Source: Enoplolaimus lenunculus
Lineage: Eukaryota; Nematoda; Enoplea; Enoplida; Thoracostomopsidae
DNA: 64,000 bases
Assembly: GCA_030248215.1 (NCBI GenBank)
Contig: JASANG010003720.1
Span: 1-64,000 of the forward strand
Reading direction: 5' to 3'
Shown here: piece after piece, positions 1 to 28,394 of the stretch
Layout of the letters: every line of letters starts with the position of its first letter
Numbering within the stretch: position 1 is the first letter of the stretch
Position numbers and translations under genes: made by a program
The notes under the pieces: generated by a model
What the model was told of the DNA's origin: nothing
Databases searched by the model: none
The model's input: the letters and a program-made list of their open reading frames with translations, nothing else

Positions 1-15846
<15,846 letters not shown>

Positions 15847-16140
15847 ATTATGTCAGATATAGCAGATATACGTTTAGATGATTTGCAGATTGGATATGCT
15901 ATGAGTTATTAAGGTTAAAACACCAGTTTGGCTGATCTTACCGCAGCTGGGCTCGGATTGAAAACAAGTGGTGGGTTGCACGGAGTCGAAACTGCGACGG
16001 ATAAGACAAGCACTTCTAAGACTACAGGAAATGATATGCGTTTCAATCTATTTGTGATGGCTTTGGCTGGTTGCAGTGCAAACAGTTTTGATATCAAGCC
16101 GTGTCTCGTTAAATACTCCGATCTGAATATTAATATTTAA
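15847..16140 (+). other. Open, coding-like segment in the SRPK frame after its stop codon
   Basis: The SRPK reading frame continues past the TAG at 15844-15846 with coding-like sequence (IMSDIADIRLDDLQIGYAM), meets two TAA codons near 15910-15918, then stays open for about 74 codons to a TAA at 16138-16140 (the stretch includes SLADLTAAGLGLKTSGG). Its composition resembles the SRPK tail. It may be a former tail now cut off by stops, an alternative 3' end, or chance. No splice site that would rejoin it was identified. Confidence 0.35.
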
Positions 16141-17877
16141 ATGAACTTCAATGCTTTATCGAAAGCTAATGCCCATTTGCCTGATGATTTGTCATTTTTA
16201 ACATCTGAATTGTGTTAGCCAGGGCATATCCGTTTACTCTTAAAGTCATGCCGTGATTGTCAAATTTGATTTGCCATTTGTTGTGGTGCAGACCTGTTCC
16301 CTGTTAATAGTCTGGTGCATTGATAGTTAAAAACTCGGTTTATCCGAAAGCCCAACGTATAAGCTTGAAAATCGACGTATCGTGCACTTGAATAGTGGAT
16401 GTAGCGTTTAAGAACTAAATAATAAGGAAACATTCCGGTAGACTGCTTTGTGGCAACATATTACCAGGGGGTACCGCACAGGGCGCCACAGGGGACCGCA
16501 ATAAATATATAATCCGAGTAGTTTTCTGTTGTGTAAAAGGGCACTGCATCGCTGAATCTAACGAAAAAATTAACCAATGTTATCTAAGGACGTCTTCAGT
16601 GGAAGTATGAGTTTCCATCAACGGCAATTGTAGTAAGTCTGCAGAAACAATAATATTGATAGTTTGGTATTCTGTGTATACTTGGATTGACCGATTCAAT
16701 TCATCATGTCTAGCATTTGTGCGTTTATTTTCTCATAAATTTTTCGAAGCTTAATATATAAATATAAACGTGTTGCATAGTACCTAATTTGAATGTAGCG
16801 TATGTTGTGTCTTAATTTATGCGCGTAATGGATTTTACTTCAGATTATTATGTATATACATATACGTAGCTCTATAAACCCGGGAACTTGGAAGCTTTTC
16901 ATTGAAGGTTACATTTGTACGGGACGTGATTCAGTTAGTGTATTTGTAAAAAATGACACGCCACTCAACCGAATAATCTTTATATTTCGTTGTTTTCATA
17001 ATGCAGAATAGAACGTAAAACAGGATGTTTTTTCTATGTTCAGAATGCTGAAACAGAATATTTAAAGTCGATGCCTGTTTTGACCAAAAGCGGAGCTGTG
17101 TATAGTGAATTTGGTGAATCAAAATTGTTTTAGGTTGATATTTTTCATTCCATGTCGTATGCTAATCCATTGTTCTTTATGTTTAAAATTTTTAGCATAC
17201 TGTGTCTATTACTTGTTGCTGCGTTTTCAGCTGAATGTAATGCCTAATGCAATAGTAGGCTTCATTTAATGAAATTCCGTGTTGGCTCCTGTCCTGAGCG
17301 GGAATAATTTATAGATGCAATAGAAAATGTAAGATTTCAATCTACGTATTTCAATTGTAAACAATATATTTGTTAGTCTAAGTAATTGTCCGATTACGAA
17401 TAGAAAAATATATTCTAATTTTGTGGTTTAAGAATAAATAATCGATACGTTAACATAGTTCAAGTAGAACTGATAAGTGTATGCCTGTCTATACATATTT
17501 TTGAACGACTAATTATTGCATAAAAATACATGGATTTGCTGTGTTGTTCGTTCACGTGTATGCACTTGATTTTGTATTTTTAATAAGTTGTAACACAACT
17601 ATTTTGGCCACCTATTTTTTAAAAGCTGTTCCTGTTATTACTCGTAGAACCTTAATTCGATCCGAATAACGGTTTTTAGTCACCCTGCGTATAAGTAAAT
17701 TTTTTAAATACGGCACCAGAGTTATAAGTTTTATTCGTGAGCGGTTTGTTTGCCTACGTATGAAGATAATGAACAGCTTTAGTTGTTGCAAACAATACGT
17801 GTCTGTTTTAATTTGAACAATCGTTGAAACAAGCTAATAAATGTATTAAACTATAATATAATTTTAGCAAAGGTACA
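16141..17877. other. SRPK 3' flank / intergenic; nothing recognised
   Basis: AT-rich sequence with no exon pair, repeat end or RNA gene that I could support. The SRPK 3' untranslated region must lie in the first part. Confidence 0.5.
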
Positions 17878-18035
17878 TTATGTTTGGCCCATGTTACTTT
17901 AAGGTGCGTCCAGGTTTTTGGTGGGTCTATAAAAGAGATTCTAGATTACATTTTTCGCTTAGGGTTAGGCTTAGAAACACAATTTTGCAACGCTTAGGCT
18001 TAGGAATTCGCTTAATTTGCTGTTACGCCCCTTAA

Positions 18036-19677
18036 CCCTCAACGGCCCGGCAAAATTTTCACCTTAATCAGCCCAACGGTCTGCATATGTAGACAACACA
18101 ACTAGCGTTAGTTTTGGCTTATCTCAGGGTGCTCTCCTCCTTTAACTGGCTTGAGACAGTCAACTAGTGTTCTGGCGGAGTTCCACCCGCTCCCCGTCCA
18201 GCCTCCCACTGCGGGCGCGTTGTCCAGTTAAGCACAGTCGTTGCACGTTATGGTGCGATTCATGTGGTCCTTGCACACTTGTTTTCCACATGACGAACAG
18301 CTGAATCTCGTAGATTTGCGACAACTTGTGACCTGACATTTGGTCGGTTTACCAGATGTAGAAGGTTCGTTTCGCTTTTGAGGCAGCCCGTAAGCCATAA
18401 ATGAATCCTTTGATTTTGCGTAAATTTTTTCACTACTGTAACGTTTGGTCATATTGTCTTGCGCTAGTTGTTCGGCTACTTTTTTCATGAAAACATTGCG
18501 TGACTTTTGATATCCGTTCAGTTTCATGACAATGAATGCGTTGTGCAACGGTACTTAGCAGGTTTCGCCGGCATGTACGCTCGCCCCGGTGCATATCCTC
18601 TATACCCGTAGAGCTGTTCATCTACTGTAAGTGATTCGGACGGTATATAATGAAGACGTAAGTTGGACTGAAATAGGTCCCAAACATCTCGTATAGCAGC
18701 CATTTTGTCACTTTTTTGACGCTCCCGGCGAGTCAGTTTGTTGTCGAATGTTACATTTTCCAGCAACTGTTTCATTCTGTTTTTTGACAGCGCGCAGCGG
18801 TAAAAGGGCCTGGTGTCGTTTTTGGTGAATAGTGAAGCCACTGGAGACATGTTATCGCGATCTGCACCAGCTCTGATTACCACCCCAAGCCAAGCTTTCA
18901 GCTCGCACATTGGTAGCGTTGAAAAATTGCGCGCCCGCAGTCGCCTACTAGTGAGTCGCTGAATTGTATGTAAAATGGGCTCGTTTATATAAAGATAAAA
19001 TGATTGTGACTCTGTTGTAGGGTTTACTGCAGTGCCTTCGCGAAAGCGAATTATATTTCTAGCTAACACACGGACAGGCGGTGTTGTAGAATGCCACTCA
19101 ACACCCGTCGCTAACAAAAACACATTACTTCCACTAGAAGTCTCGTCCATATCGGTCAACTCACTACTAGATGCGTCCGATTGTTTTTGTAATTCACCAT
19201 CACTATCTTGCTCATAAATAGCAGCCTCTTCACTACTGCATTGACCTAACTCAACTGATTCTGAGTCGTCATTTGAACTATTGTCGTCCGGTTTGTCATC
19301 TTCTGTCTCTGAATCACTTGGTTCTAATACACGTCGTACGACCTCAGTCAAAGATAATTTATGCAAACCTGACATTTCCCTGACTTTACCTCACCATACA
19401 AAACCGTGTATAAGAACAAAACGTTCCAATTCTTGTCAAAACTCAAACTATGATCAAATCAACATCTGTCTACATATGTAGACGGTCGGGTTATATAGGT
19501 ATATGACTCACTGTACAGCAAACTTTTGTTCCCACAATGCTATAAGTTTTTTATACTACTATAACAGAATAATTATCGATGGAAATTAAACAATAGATTC
19601 TTAACTATAGCACCTGCCGAACAATCAATTGTCGAACTGGTTATGTCTACATATGTAGACTGTCGGGCCATTGAGGG
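18036..19677 (-). mobile_element. piggyBac-type DNA transposon, internally deleted
   Basis: Flanked by the target duplication TTAA at 18032-18035 and 19678-19681. Terminal inverted repeats are CCCTCAACGGCCCG and CGGGCCATTGAGGG. Subterminal palindromes of the type TCTACATATGTAGA occur near 18081, 19470 and 19645. It holds one transposase relic on the - strand. It is inserted inside an older TTAGGC-bearing family B element, so it is the younger of the two. Confidence 0.92.
18228..19375 (-). pseudogene. piggyBac transposase lacking the middle of the catalytic core
   Basis: The N-terminal part (283 codons from an ATG at 19373-19375) has an acidic Ser/Asp-rich leader and a DDE_Tnp_1_7-like region: FREGTAVNP, LTVDEQLYGYRGYAPGRAYM and MPAKPAKY, with the first catalytic Asp in TVDEQ. 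Just after MPAKPAKY, near 18540, the frame shifts and similarity resumes only at the late-core motif NAFIVMKLNGYQKS, followed by a Cys-rich C-terminal domain (CQVTSCRKSTRFSCSSCG then CNDC). The segment holding the second and third catalytic Asp is missing, apparently a deletion of some hundreds of bp. This copy cannot transpose by itself. Confidence 0.9.
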
Positions 19678-21362
19678 TTAAAGTAACATTGGCCTTATGT
19701 TTTAAAACGATAACATATTGATGTGACTAGAAAAGTTTATATTGCCGAAACTTAAATTTTGCGTGGTAGTATCGTCGCCGTAAGCTCTTTAGCACCATAT
19801 ATATGGTAATATATTTTCTGTCATTTTTTATGTACTCGAACTGATTCTTGCAACAGTGTCGACCTGAGAGTTGTCATTTATACTTGTGTACCATGTGAAT
19901 GCAATGTGGAGTAAACTTAAATCTCTAGGTATCGATCGATGTCAGTAACTTTGTGTGTATGTCATAAGAGTGGTCAAGTTTCGTTTACAATTTTCTCAGT
20001 CATACTTGCAAAACCGTCTTTCTTAACTTAGAATTACATTAATAAATGAATCGTTTTAACTTTGTTTGTAATATTTGCGTAACAAGAATATCTTGAGGCG
20101 AATAATTTTGGCCACTCTTGCGATATTATTTGTGTCTCAGTTGCACTTTGTATAATTGCAATAAATTGTATGTTCTATTTCATAAAACGTTCAAAACGTA
20201 GATTTTTGGCTGATGCAGTGGTTTTTGTTCGCGAAAGTTTGTATTTTGGCTCGTCGAGCACTTTTTTGATATGTTGATCGAACAACGGTACTGTTTAAAC
20301 GGTATAAACCTATGCTCGCGGTATGTGGTTCGCCTATTGCTTTAATAGTGGACGGACGGTTTCATAAATACGTGTTGTAAGCTCGATTGAAATTCGTGTA
20401 ATTGATTGACTTGAAATTTTGTTGTGCACTTTGATGTGTTGTAATTTTAGCACCAACTGCATGAATTTGTCACTGCGATATAGGTTTGCGTTAGTAAACT
20501 TTGCAATGCTGCTTGTTATTTGAACGAACTAGTGTAGAATAATAATAAATTAACTTTAGCGGAGTAACCGTATTATGTAACAGTTTTCCTAAAAACTCTG
20601 TTTCTGTCAAAATGTTTTGATTGAACCGGTTTTAACGGGCGACCATGTAGGTGGAAAGCAGGGTTCGATCGGTGGCTCGGTGTAGCATATAATTTTAACT
20701 CTACGGGAAAATTAACTCCCTAGTCAATATATTACATTAACATACAAGCCACTGCACAAGAGTTGGTATGTCACGTAATATTAAGGGACTGTGAATATCG
20801 TATGATAGTCCAGAAATTCAATGAATATATGATATTCGGCGGGACAATGTAATGTTTGGGTGCTTATAAATGAACGGAAAGTGACAGCAGGAGCACACAT
20901 TGATGTGCTTTAAAATGCCAAATACACGCCTGTAAATAGCTTAAGCTCCCCAAACCTAAGTTTATATACGTCTTGGACGTATCCAAGCTGTCTCGATTAT
21001 AACGTGAACCCCGCGTTATCCTTTAACGCGTTGCCGTCTGACATCTGTTTTTACCGTAATTTTTACGCAAACTTGCAACACCTGGGTCACGCGATGATAT
21101 TTTCAAGCAGACATGAGACACGTGTTTCTCAGAAATTACAATTTTTTTCGCACTGACATTTGACGTTACTCGCGATGTATATTTTTATCGAACAGAACAT
21201 TTTAAACCAGATGGTAAACCGCTGCGAAAGGTGCAATTTTCATTTCCCCGATGAATCACAGACTAAGCTCTTAATAGGCTTTAACTAAAAGCAAAAGTTT
21301 TGAATTGCATTCCTTGGGGCTATGCAAAGTTATTCGGTTCCCCCCAAATATATATAATTTTT

Positions 21363-21550
21363 GGCCATTGTTACTTTGAAGCTGTAACAGTAGATTAAAT
21401 GTATTCCTAAGCTTAAGCCTAAAGCCTATAAGTGATGCAAAAGCGTATTCCTAAGCCTAAGTAAGCTAAGCAAAGAAATGTAGTCTAGAATGTAAGCCTA
21501 CTCTTTTAGAGACACACCAGAAAACGGGACGGCCCTAAAAGTAACGGGGC
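21363..21550. mobile_element. Family B TIR element, inverted copy, with TTAGGC motifs
   Basis: GGCCATTGTTACTTTGAAG at one end and CTAAAAGTAACGGGGC at the other, with internal CCTAAGCCTAAG and TAAGCCTAAAGCC hexamers and the shared core phrase GTAGTCTAGAATGTAAGCC. Target duplication not clear. Confidence 0.65.
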
Positions 21551-21974
21551 AAAAATATATATTTTTTAAGAAAATGGTTTGCATTTGAGCGATACCATAG
21601 GACTGGTAACATTCTTCCGTAACGGCACTTTGTTTTAAAAATCACGATAGCGTTCTGCTTTATACATACTATTAAACCAACTGTTTTGAAAATGGTACAT
21701 TAGCCCCTTATTAAAGTGCCTAGAGGACGGTTGAATATTCCCGTTTCCTAACACAAGCGTGAAGCAACATGGACGCCCAAGAGAAATAGAAACATTTTTG
21801 ATTAAAATATAATTTTAATTCATGTCGGAGTATTGAACGAAAATTTTTCAAAAAGGTTTAATTATCGCGGGGTAAATGAGTATTTTCTAAATGCAAATCA
21901 TTGAGACAAACGAAATTCATCATATTGAATTTATACCTCGAGTTTCTTACGTATTAATGATTTCAATAATCACC

Positions 21975-22275
21975 AAATTGAAACACCGACTCCGGCGGAA
22001 AATCAACTCCGGCTCCGATAGAATTTCTGCCGGAGGTTCCGGCAATTTCAGTTGTAAAATTGTGGTTTAACTGTTCGGTATAGTTTTGAGTAAAAACTTG
22101 CCAAGATTTCGTAAAAAACAAGCCTAAAACCAAAACATATAATACGTAACACCTAACAGATATTTGCTAAAATTAGCTAAGCAAATTAAACATCATTTTA
22201 ACTACCTAATTTCGCGTCACCTATGGCAAATTTTATTGACCTGCTCGGGTATTTTTCAGCTTCGGTTTCACCCTG
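21975..22275. repeat. CAGGGTGCAACCGG-family copy, left end lost
   Basis: ACTCCGGCTCCGATAGAAT, CCGGAGGTTCCGGCAATTTC and the right end GGTTTCACCCTG match the family consensus at 30224-30583. The middle holds the usual AATTTCGGTAG-like and TTAGCTAAG-like sequence. Confidence 0.5.
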
Positions 22276-22685
22276 CTTAAAGGTAACTTCGCTACTGCTC
22301 GTAGTAAGACAAATTATCTACTTGTGGATGCTGCAGTGACATGGTTTCGGCGAAATGGACTTTAGCAAATTTTCCGGGTGAACTTGGGACCGGGGGAGAA
22401 TAGGGCTCGTCCGATTTTTCTGTGGGAAATCGGGATGGTGGAAAAATGGTCTGAGATACAGTGCTTGGCGAATGTTTATGACCGTTGCTAATGTACTGAA
22501 CAGGGGCGGAACAGTAGTATAAGTACTTATATTCTTAAGCAAAAACATTAGTCTAAAGCTTATGCTTATTCTATTCCGGTCCCACCACGACTGTTAACCA
22601 GGACGCAGCTGGATATTCGCATTCGGTTTAATGTCCGGCAGAAAACCGATATCCAGCATAAACTTTTAACTACGTATGGACGTTT

Positions 22686-22763
22686 GTGTTCCCGAATGTT
22701 ATAGAAACGCTTATTAAAGTCGATGTGTTCCCGAATGTTATAGAAACGCTTATTAAAGTCGAT
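22686..22763. repeat. 39-bp direct duplication
   Basis: A 39-bp unit beginning GTGTTCCCGAATG is present twice head to tail without a difference, suggesting a recent slippage or repair event. Confidence 0.9.
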
Positions 22764-23091
22764 GTATTAAACATTGTTGCGATTATATTTCATGGCAATT
22801 CAAGAAACCCAGGTTTTTTCGTGCAAAAATGATAAATCAAGGTTACGTTATTATATTTATTTCAAAACACTAAATTTGCGCTAATCACAGGATACAGCCG
22901 GATGTAGTCTCCGGTTCCGGCAGAAAATCGACCTTCGGCTCCGGTATAGTATTTCGGCTGGATTCGGCCAATTTCGGTAGTGAGAATTTTTAATCCGGCT
23001 GCGGTATTTATGGACAAAAATAGTGATCAAAGTGTTTTTCAATAGGTTTATTTTCAGCTATTTGACATTGTGCTACTAAGTTGCAAACGCG

Positions 23092-26000
23092 ATGAAGTTT
23101 ATTGTTCTGGGCGGCGCTGTGCTATCAGTTGGATTTGGAACGTTACTTGTCAAGTATATACTGTTTTATAAATGTACTGTTTGTATGATTAATTTTACCA
23201 TAAAACAATTTGAATAATTTTTCAAACTTATTATTTTATATTTTTGCCTCTTTGGTTAAATATGTCAGAAACTGAACTAAACTGTGATTGTGTTTTAGTA
23301 CATTTAGGACGCACAATGTGAACGTTTATTAATTTCACTGTTACTCTCGATTCTCTTCATATAGCCAACTATATATAAGTATTAGGAATTTGTTTTTATT
23401 TAATGTATATGCACAAAGGTTGACTCTGGTTTACGAACTCCGATTCACACGATGGTGTTGTTAATGTTTTTTTGTCACAATTATTGCGCTGTTTTATAGA
23501 GACTACGTTGGTGCTGTTCGCTACGACGGAAACGTGTCAATGAAAGGGAAAGTCGTCATTGTGACCGGCGCTAATACTGGTATTGGTCGTGAAGTAGCGA
23601 ACAATCTTGCTCGTCGAGGTGAGTTGCATAAATTGGGCTAAGCTTGAATGCAAGCTTGACGCATTTATGTGAGAAACTTTGTTTTATGCACAATTATTGA
23701 TTCGGAGTATAACCATTGAAGACCACTTTGTTAATGTTTGTCAAAGTTTTTAGAAAATAAACTTTAAATTGACGGATAGACGAGCATACGCAATATATTT
23801 CATTCAACCTCGGTGCTGAAAAGCCAAATGCGTAGGTTGATTAACCGATAAAGTAGCAAAAACTTTAAAAACTAATATTGCACAGTTTTTTTGTATCCGA
23901 TCGGTCATACCCCCGTTGGTTTTGAGTATATACGATTTCAGGAGCTCGTGTGATAATGGCATGTCGTGATATGGACAAATGCCGTCAGGCACGCAAAGAT
24001 ATTGTAATTTCAACGCGAAATCGGCACGTGGTTTGCAGACAACTTGACCTCGCGTGTTTAGGCAGTGTTCGACGATTCGCTGCAAACATCATCGAAAGTA
24101 CGTACATAACATGAGTATAGAATAATAGAATAATGTGTTGTGTATGTGTTTTGAGCAATGGACTCATTGACGGCTTTTCATTTTGTCAGGTTGTAACATA
24201 ATACGTAGTATCACCGTAAGGATGGCACAATACTTTTTGACAATTCTCACGTTATTCGTCGCCGTCTAGTCGGTGTGCGTCGGGTTCCATGGCCGTACAG
24301 ACCGTTCCGCCGTCAACTGTCACAGTGCGATACATACAACATGATAGAAGTAATTAACGTAAATTCACGTACATACCGCACGGTGGCGTATGGCAACGGA
24401 CCGTTCTGTACGATGATGGTAGCTAACGTACACGTACAGACAGAGACTGATGTTATAAAAAATTGTAAAAAAGTATAGTTGTTCCACCCTAAAAGTTACC
24501 TTATTGGGATTGATTTAAAATTGAAGATATGGCATTATTTCAGACGAACCCAAAGTCAACGTGCTAATAAACAACGCTGGTGTGATGCGTTGTCCGCGCA
24601 CGTTAACCAAAGATGGATTCGAAATGCAAATGGGCGTTAACCATTTTGGCAAGTACACAGCATAAAAATTGTTTATTGAAATAATGAAATGCGTACGAAA
24701 TTTTGTCACATGTGTTCAAGCGCATGTTTCGAACGTTTGATGCTTTATAATCCAATCTTTATGATTGTTTTTTAATTTGTAAGCTTTTAATGTGCAGTTT
24801 TGAGCCGCACGTTTACGTTGTGGTCTCATTGGGCTGTAGGAATCATTCAGCGTATTTTTATAAACGTTTTCTGAAGGAATTTTGATATATAACATTTTGC
24901 TTCACCAATTTAAGAATGGCGTCTTCTCGCTCGCTAAATATTATTTTTCCGCAACTGGTTCTGATATTATGTTAGGAGTCGTTATTGAAATATGTTCATT
25001 TTGTTTAACCATGTCTTCTTGTTACAGATTAATGCAAAATGCTTAGTAATTTGTTAATCCTTTCTTTCATTTGTGTTTGTTTTGTTTCGTAAGGTATTTT
25101 ACGTATTCTTGATTGGGTGTCACCTAGCTACATATTATCTTTAATTGGATGTGTACTTTACGAGGCAATAATAATATAACTGACTTACTTTAAGGCCATT
25201 TCTTGCTCACTATGCTCCTTGCTGACAAGCTTATTCAGTCTGCTCCTGCAAGAATTATAAATCTTTCCAGCAGTGCTCATCAAAAGTTAGTTTGGTTAGT
25301 TGTGTCGTATTATAATTTCTAATGCGGTGTGGCTTGTTTCTGTTCTTTCGTTACATAATGCCAGAACACAATTTTGCGGTTATGTGATAAATATTTAAAC
25401 CAGTGTATTTAAAGTAGTGTTGAACCGATACTGTAAAACGATATTTGGGTGCCGAAGCGATACCGATGCCGATACTTGAGTGTTGTACACCATATTGCAG
25501 AACTTGGAAATTGGAAATAAATATTATCGGCGACTATAAAATGTAATTGATTTCGTGTTCTGAAATCTATGCTTTTTTGCAATCAGCAACATAAAAGGCT
25601 GTATATCTGAACCACGGTTTCCAGCAATTTTTGGTCAGCGTTACCGTATCGATATATACTCTCATTCAGCTTGTTCTGCTGAATGTTTCTTGTAGCAACA
25701 AACGCAGCTGCCACACAACTGAAGTCATTTATTAGTCCTGCAGGTGTGGTATCTAACGTGCGTCTGAGCCATGCTCAGCACAATATTCGCAACCGCACCA
25801 GGTACGAGTACAGATTTTTTAAATGTTACGCAATTCAAGCCAATTTGTCTGAAAATATATTAAAATTAAATGTGTCGGGATGCGGTCAAAAATACCGATA
25901 CCCTAATTTAGTCGATAGGAATAATATATCGGTTCAGCACTAATTTATAAGCCGTATAATTTTGCTTTTAAACGAACTCGTTTTCAAGCGAGTCTTCTCA

Positions 26001-26949
26001 ATATGGTTATTAATATCACTGCTTGTTGCAAAATCTAGCGGCCAAACTAGCAAATTATTGTGACAAACATCGTCTTGTATGCAGTAAACTGTAATTTAAC
26101 GAATTTTTTGCAACTTTCGTTTCTGTGTCAACGAAGTTTGGTTGCTATTTGGACTGCCTTTAACTAACACGTAACCTTTAATGGCAAAATTTTAGTGACC
26201 GTTATGATATTAAGATCTAGGTGTTAGCCGACTTTCACTCAAGCTTCATTACTTGTTACTATCGGGGCAATTTAACCTATGTAGAAGACATGTCATTGCC
26301 TGACGTCGAGCGATAAAACACCTTGTGAACATCAAAAATTGTTTTGGTCTTCAAGGTTTCTCAAATCTAATTCATAATTTTAAGTTTTGTTAGGTTGATA
26401 TTGTAAAGTGTTCTAGAGCCGATTCAATTGATTTCGATGACTTGAACAGTGACAAACAGTATGACGATCAGATGGCGTACAATAGAAGCAAATTAGCCAA
26501 TATTCTGTTCACCAAAGAACTTGCGTTGCGTTTAAAAGGTGAGAGTTCTTCCAGGTTTTTATGGTACGTACGTAATGCGCTTCGATATTTTCGTCAAAGC
26601 AATTACTTAATTTATTGCGTATATCCAATTTGTTCAGCGTTGTAAACAGCTGAACTGATGAGGAGGAAAGAAAATTTTGTTTCACTGGAAAACATTGGGT
26701 CAGTATTTTTCTTAGTTTTCTTCAAAGTGTTGATTTGTGACAAATTGTGTACAAGTTATTATAACTGTGTAAGCATGTGCCGTAAAGAGATTTTCATTTT
26801 ATACATTCTTGGTATTGCATCGATGCGCAATATGTTTGTTTATACATATTTTATAGTGGTTTTCGTTATGTTTGTGTGTCTATACCATGGTTGTGTTCTA
26901 ACGTGAATGCATTGAAAACTGATCAATGCCACGCATGTTGCGAAATACA

Positions 26950-26980
<31 letters not shown>

Positions 26981-28190
26981 GATTTAACCAGTTTAACAAA
27001 ATGTTTTCAGATAAAAATGTGACAGTTAATGCAGTGCACCCAGGTATTGTCAATACAAGCATTATGCGGCATATGACACATCACCAGTTCGCAATTTCAC
27101 GATATATTTCATCTCCTTTTCAATATCTTGCTTTACGAACACCGCTGCAAGGAGCTCAGACTGCTATTTATGCCGCAGTAGCGCCCGAATTGGACGGTGT
27201 TACAGGAAAATATTTTTAGTAAGTTAAACACCTTAACATGGGCTGTTATGCATGCATTAAAAGTTTGCGAACAACATTTGCTACTTGTGTAATATATTTG
27301 ATAAGCGTTTTGTATAACTAATATGCTGCGATTGCTTAGTAAAGGACACGTCATTACCATATTTAGAGTAAACATAGGATAATACAAGTCCTTTTTCAGT
27401 TAACATGTCATTCGTGGTTATTACCATCATTAGTTTTATGCCTAAGATCGCTTTTTTGTGCTAACAATTTAGAACAGTTTAGACTAAGGTGTTACTTCTG
27501 TTTTTGAGCTTTACTGTTATAAATGATATTTTTATGCTTGATATTGTTCAAAATGTAGCGAGCTTTTATGCTATTAATGAAACTATCAAGTATAAACGAA
27601 ACTACTGCAGTAGGAAAAATATTGATTTAGCCAAAATTTTGTAAGTTTCAAGGAGCATTGTATGCCGACGCTTTGATGTGGGCATCTGTGACCTGAAACC
27701 GCCTGATTTTTTGGATTAACTAGTACAAGAAACCCGTTTTCCAGTCAGTTATTATGCAAGCGAGAGTACTATTCTACCTGAACTGTTCAGAAGTGTGCTT
27801 GCTATATTATGGACACTGTGAGCAAAACTGTTTGGTTTTAAATTGTCCGCTAAAACCTGAAAAGTGAAAAATGGACCGAAAAATCCTGAGAGTACTTGAA
27901 AAATCGAAATTGTTAACCAGCGTATCTCTAATTATGTTGTTTAAAATTTAATTTTACAACATTACAGTGATTGCGCTGAGTGCGACACATCTCTAGCTGC
28001 AAATGACACAGAAGCTGCGAAACGGCTCTGGTTGACATCCGTTAAGTGGACTCGACTGTTTGACAACGCAAAACTAATCGAACATGATATTGCCGCTATT
28101 CAGAGCGAAAACGCCAAAGGGAAAACTATGAAACTCGAAGATACTAAGGCAGATGTTGAAATTTCAAAAATTGAAAGCAATACGTTGTGA
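23092..28190 (+). CDS. RDH13: RDH11/12/13-type short-chain dehydrogenase (retinol dehydrogenase-like)
   Basis: NADP-linked oxidoreductase of the SDR family, likely acting on retinoids or other lipid aldehydes at a membrane. Eight exons in phase give 361 residues: 23092-23153, 23500-23618, 23942-24097, 24544-24648, 25195-25285, 26417-26538, 27011-27218, 27968-28190. An N-terminal hydrophobic segment (residues 3-20) leads to KDYV as in human RDH13. The cofactor loop TGANTGIG is at about residues 43-50, then MACRDMDKC, the motif [18 protein letters not shown], the catalytic pair in YNRSK, and VNAVHPG. The C-terminus keeps [20 protein letters not shown] and RLW. Length matches the family. The intron after 24648 begins with GC (GCAAGT); the start of exon 6 is chosen by phase. 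RDH13 rather than RDH11/12 is inferred from the N-terminus. All active-site residues are intact. Confidence 0.95.
24236..24450. repeat. Degenerate GGCGCC/GTCACC-family copy in RDH intron
   Basis: CGTCGCCGTCTAGTCGG, CCGTTCCGCCGTCAACTGTC and the inverted partner CGGTGGCGTATGGCAACGG flank GCGATACATAC-like and GCACGGTGGCG-like sequence, the hairpin layout of the family at 58964-59158. A short open frame here is a repeat artefact. Confidence 0.45.
24649..25194 (+). other. GC-AG intron in the RDH-like gene
   Basis: The only donor that preserves the family sequence NHFGHFLLT is GCAAGT at 24649; the GT two codons further on would break the frame. The acceptor is TTTAAG ending at 25194. The donor otherwise fits the consensus, as is usual for GC-AG introns. 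Confidence 0.85.
25413..25945. mobile_element. Non-autonomous TIR element (TAGTGCTGAACCGATA)
   Basis: Left end TAGTGTTGAACCGATACTG, right end TATATCGGTTCAGCACTA, inverted. Flanks ATTTAAAG and ATTTATAA agree at six of eight positions, compatible with an old 8-bp target duplication. CCGATGCCGATACTTG near the left end recalls the element at 4430-4805. It lies in the RDH intron 25286-26416. Confidence 0.7.
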
Positions 28191-28255
28191 CAAACCATGC
28201 ACAACCCTGATTTAAGTTATTTGACAAACCATGCACAACCCTGATTTAAGTTATT
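28188..28255 (+). repeat. 34-bp tandem duplication beginning at the RDH stop codon
   Basis: A 34-bp unit starting TGACAAACCATGCACAACC occurs twice without difference; the first TGA is the stop codon of the RDH-like gene. The second copy is 3' untranslated. Confidence 0.9.
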
Positions 28256-28394
28256 AATGTCACAAACTACACATGAAGTTACTCGGAGAAATCAACGAAT
28301 ATTGATTAACACGAAAGAAGTCAAATAGATTTCGTCTTGATATGTTAGTATTTACTATAATAGTTCAATGTCGCCATTATATTTTTGAATCTGG

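Larger units (their letters stand above)
17886..19694. mobile_element. Family B TIR element with TTAGGC motifs, split by a piggyBac
   Basis: Ends are GGCCCATGTTACTTTAAGG and AAAGTAACATTGGCC in inverted orientation. The 8-bp duplication TTATGTTT lies at 17878-17885 and again at 19695-19702, typical of hAT-type insertion. The left arm has GGGTTAGGCTTAG and GCTTAGGCTTAGG. The piggyBac at 18036-19677 sits in the right end; removing it with one TTAA restores a uniform end like the copies at 52060-52262 and 52952-53146. Confidence 0.85.
19703..23050. other. Intergenic region with repeat fragments
   Basis: Contains a family B copy (21363-21550), CCGG-family fragments (about 21975-22275, 22615-22680 and 22880-22995) and a 39-bp direct duplication at 22686-22763. 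No exon could be supported on either strand. Confidence 0.5.
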
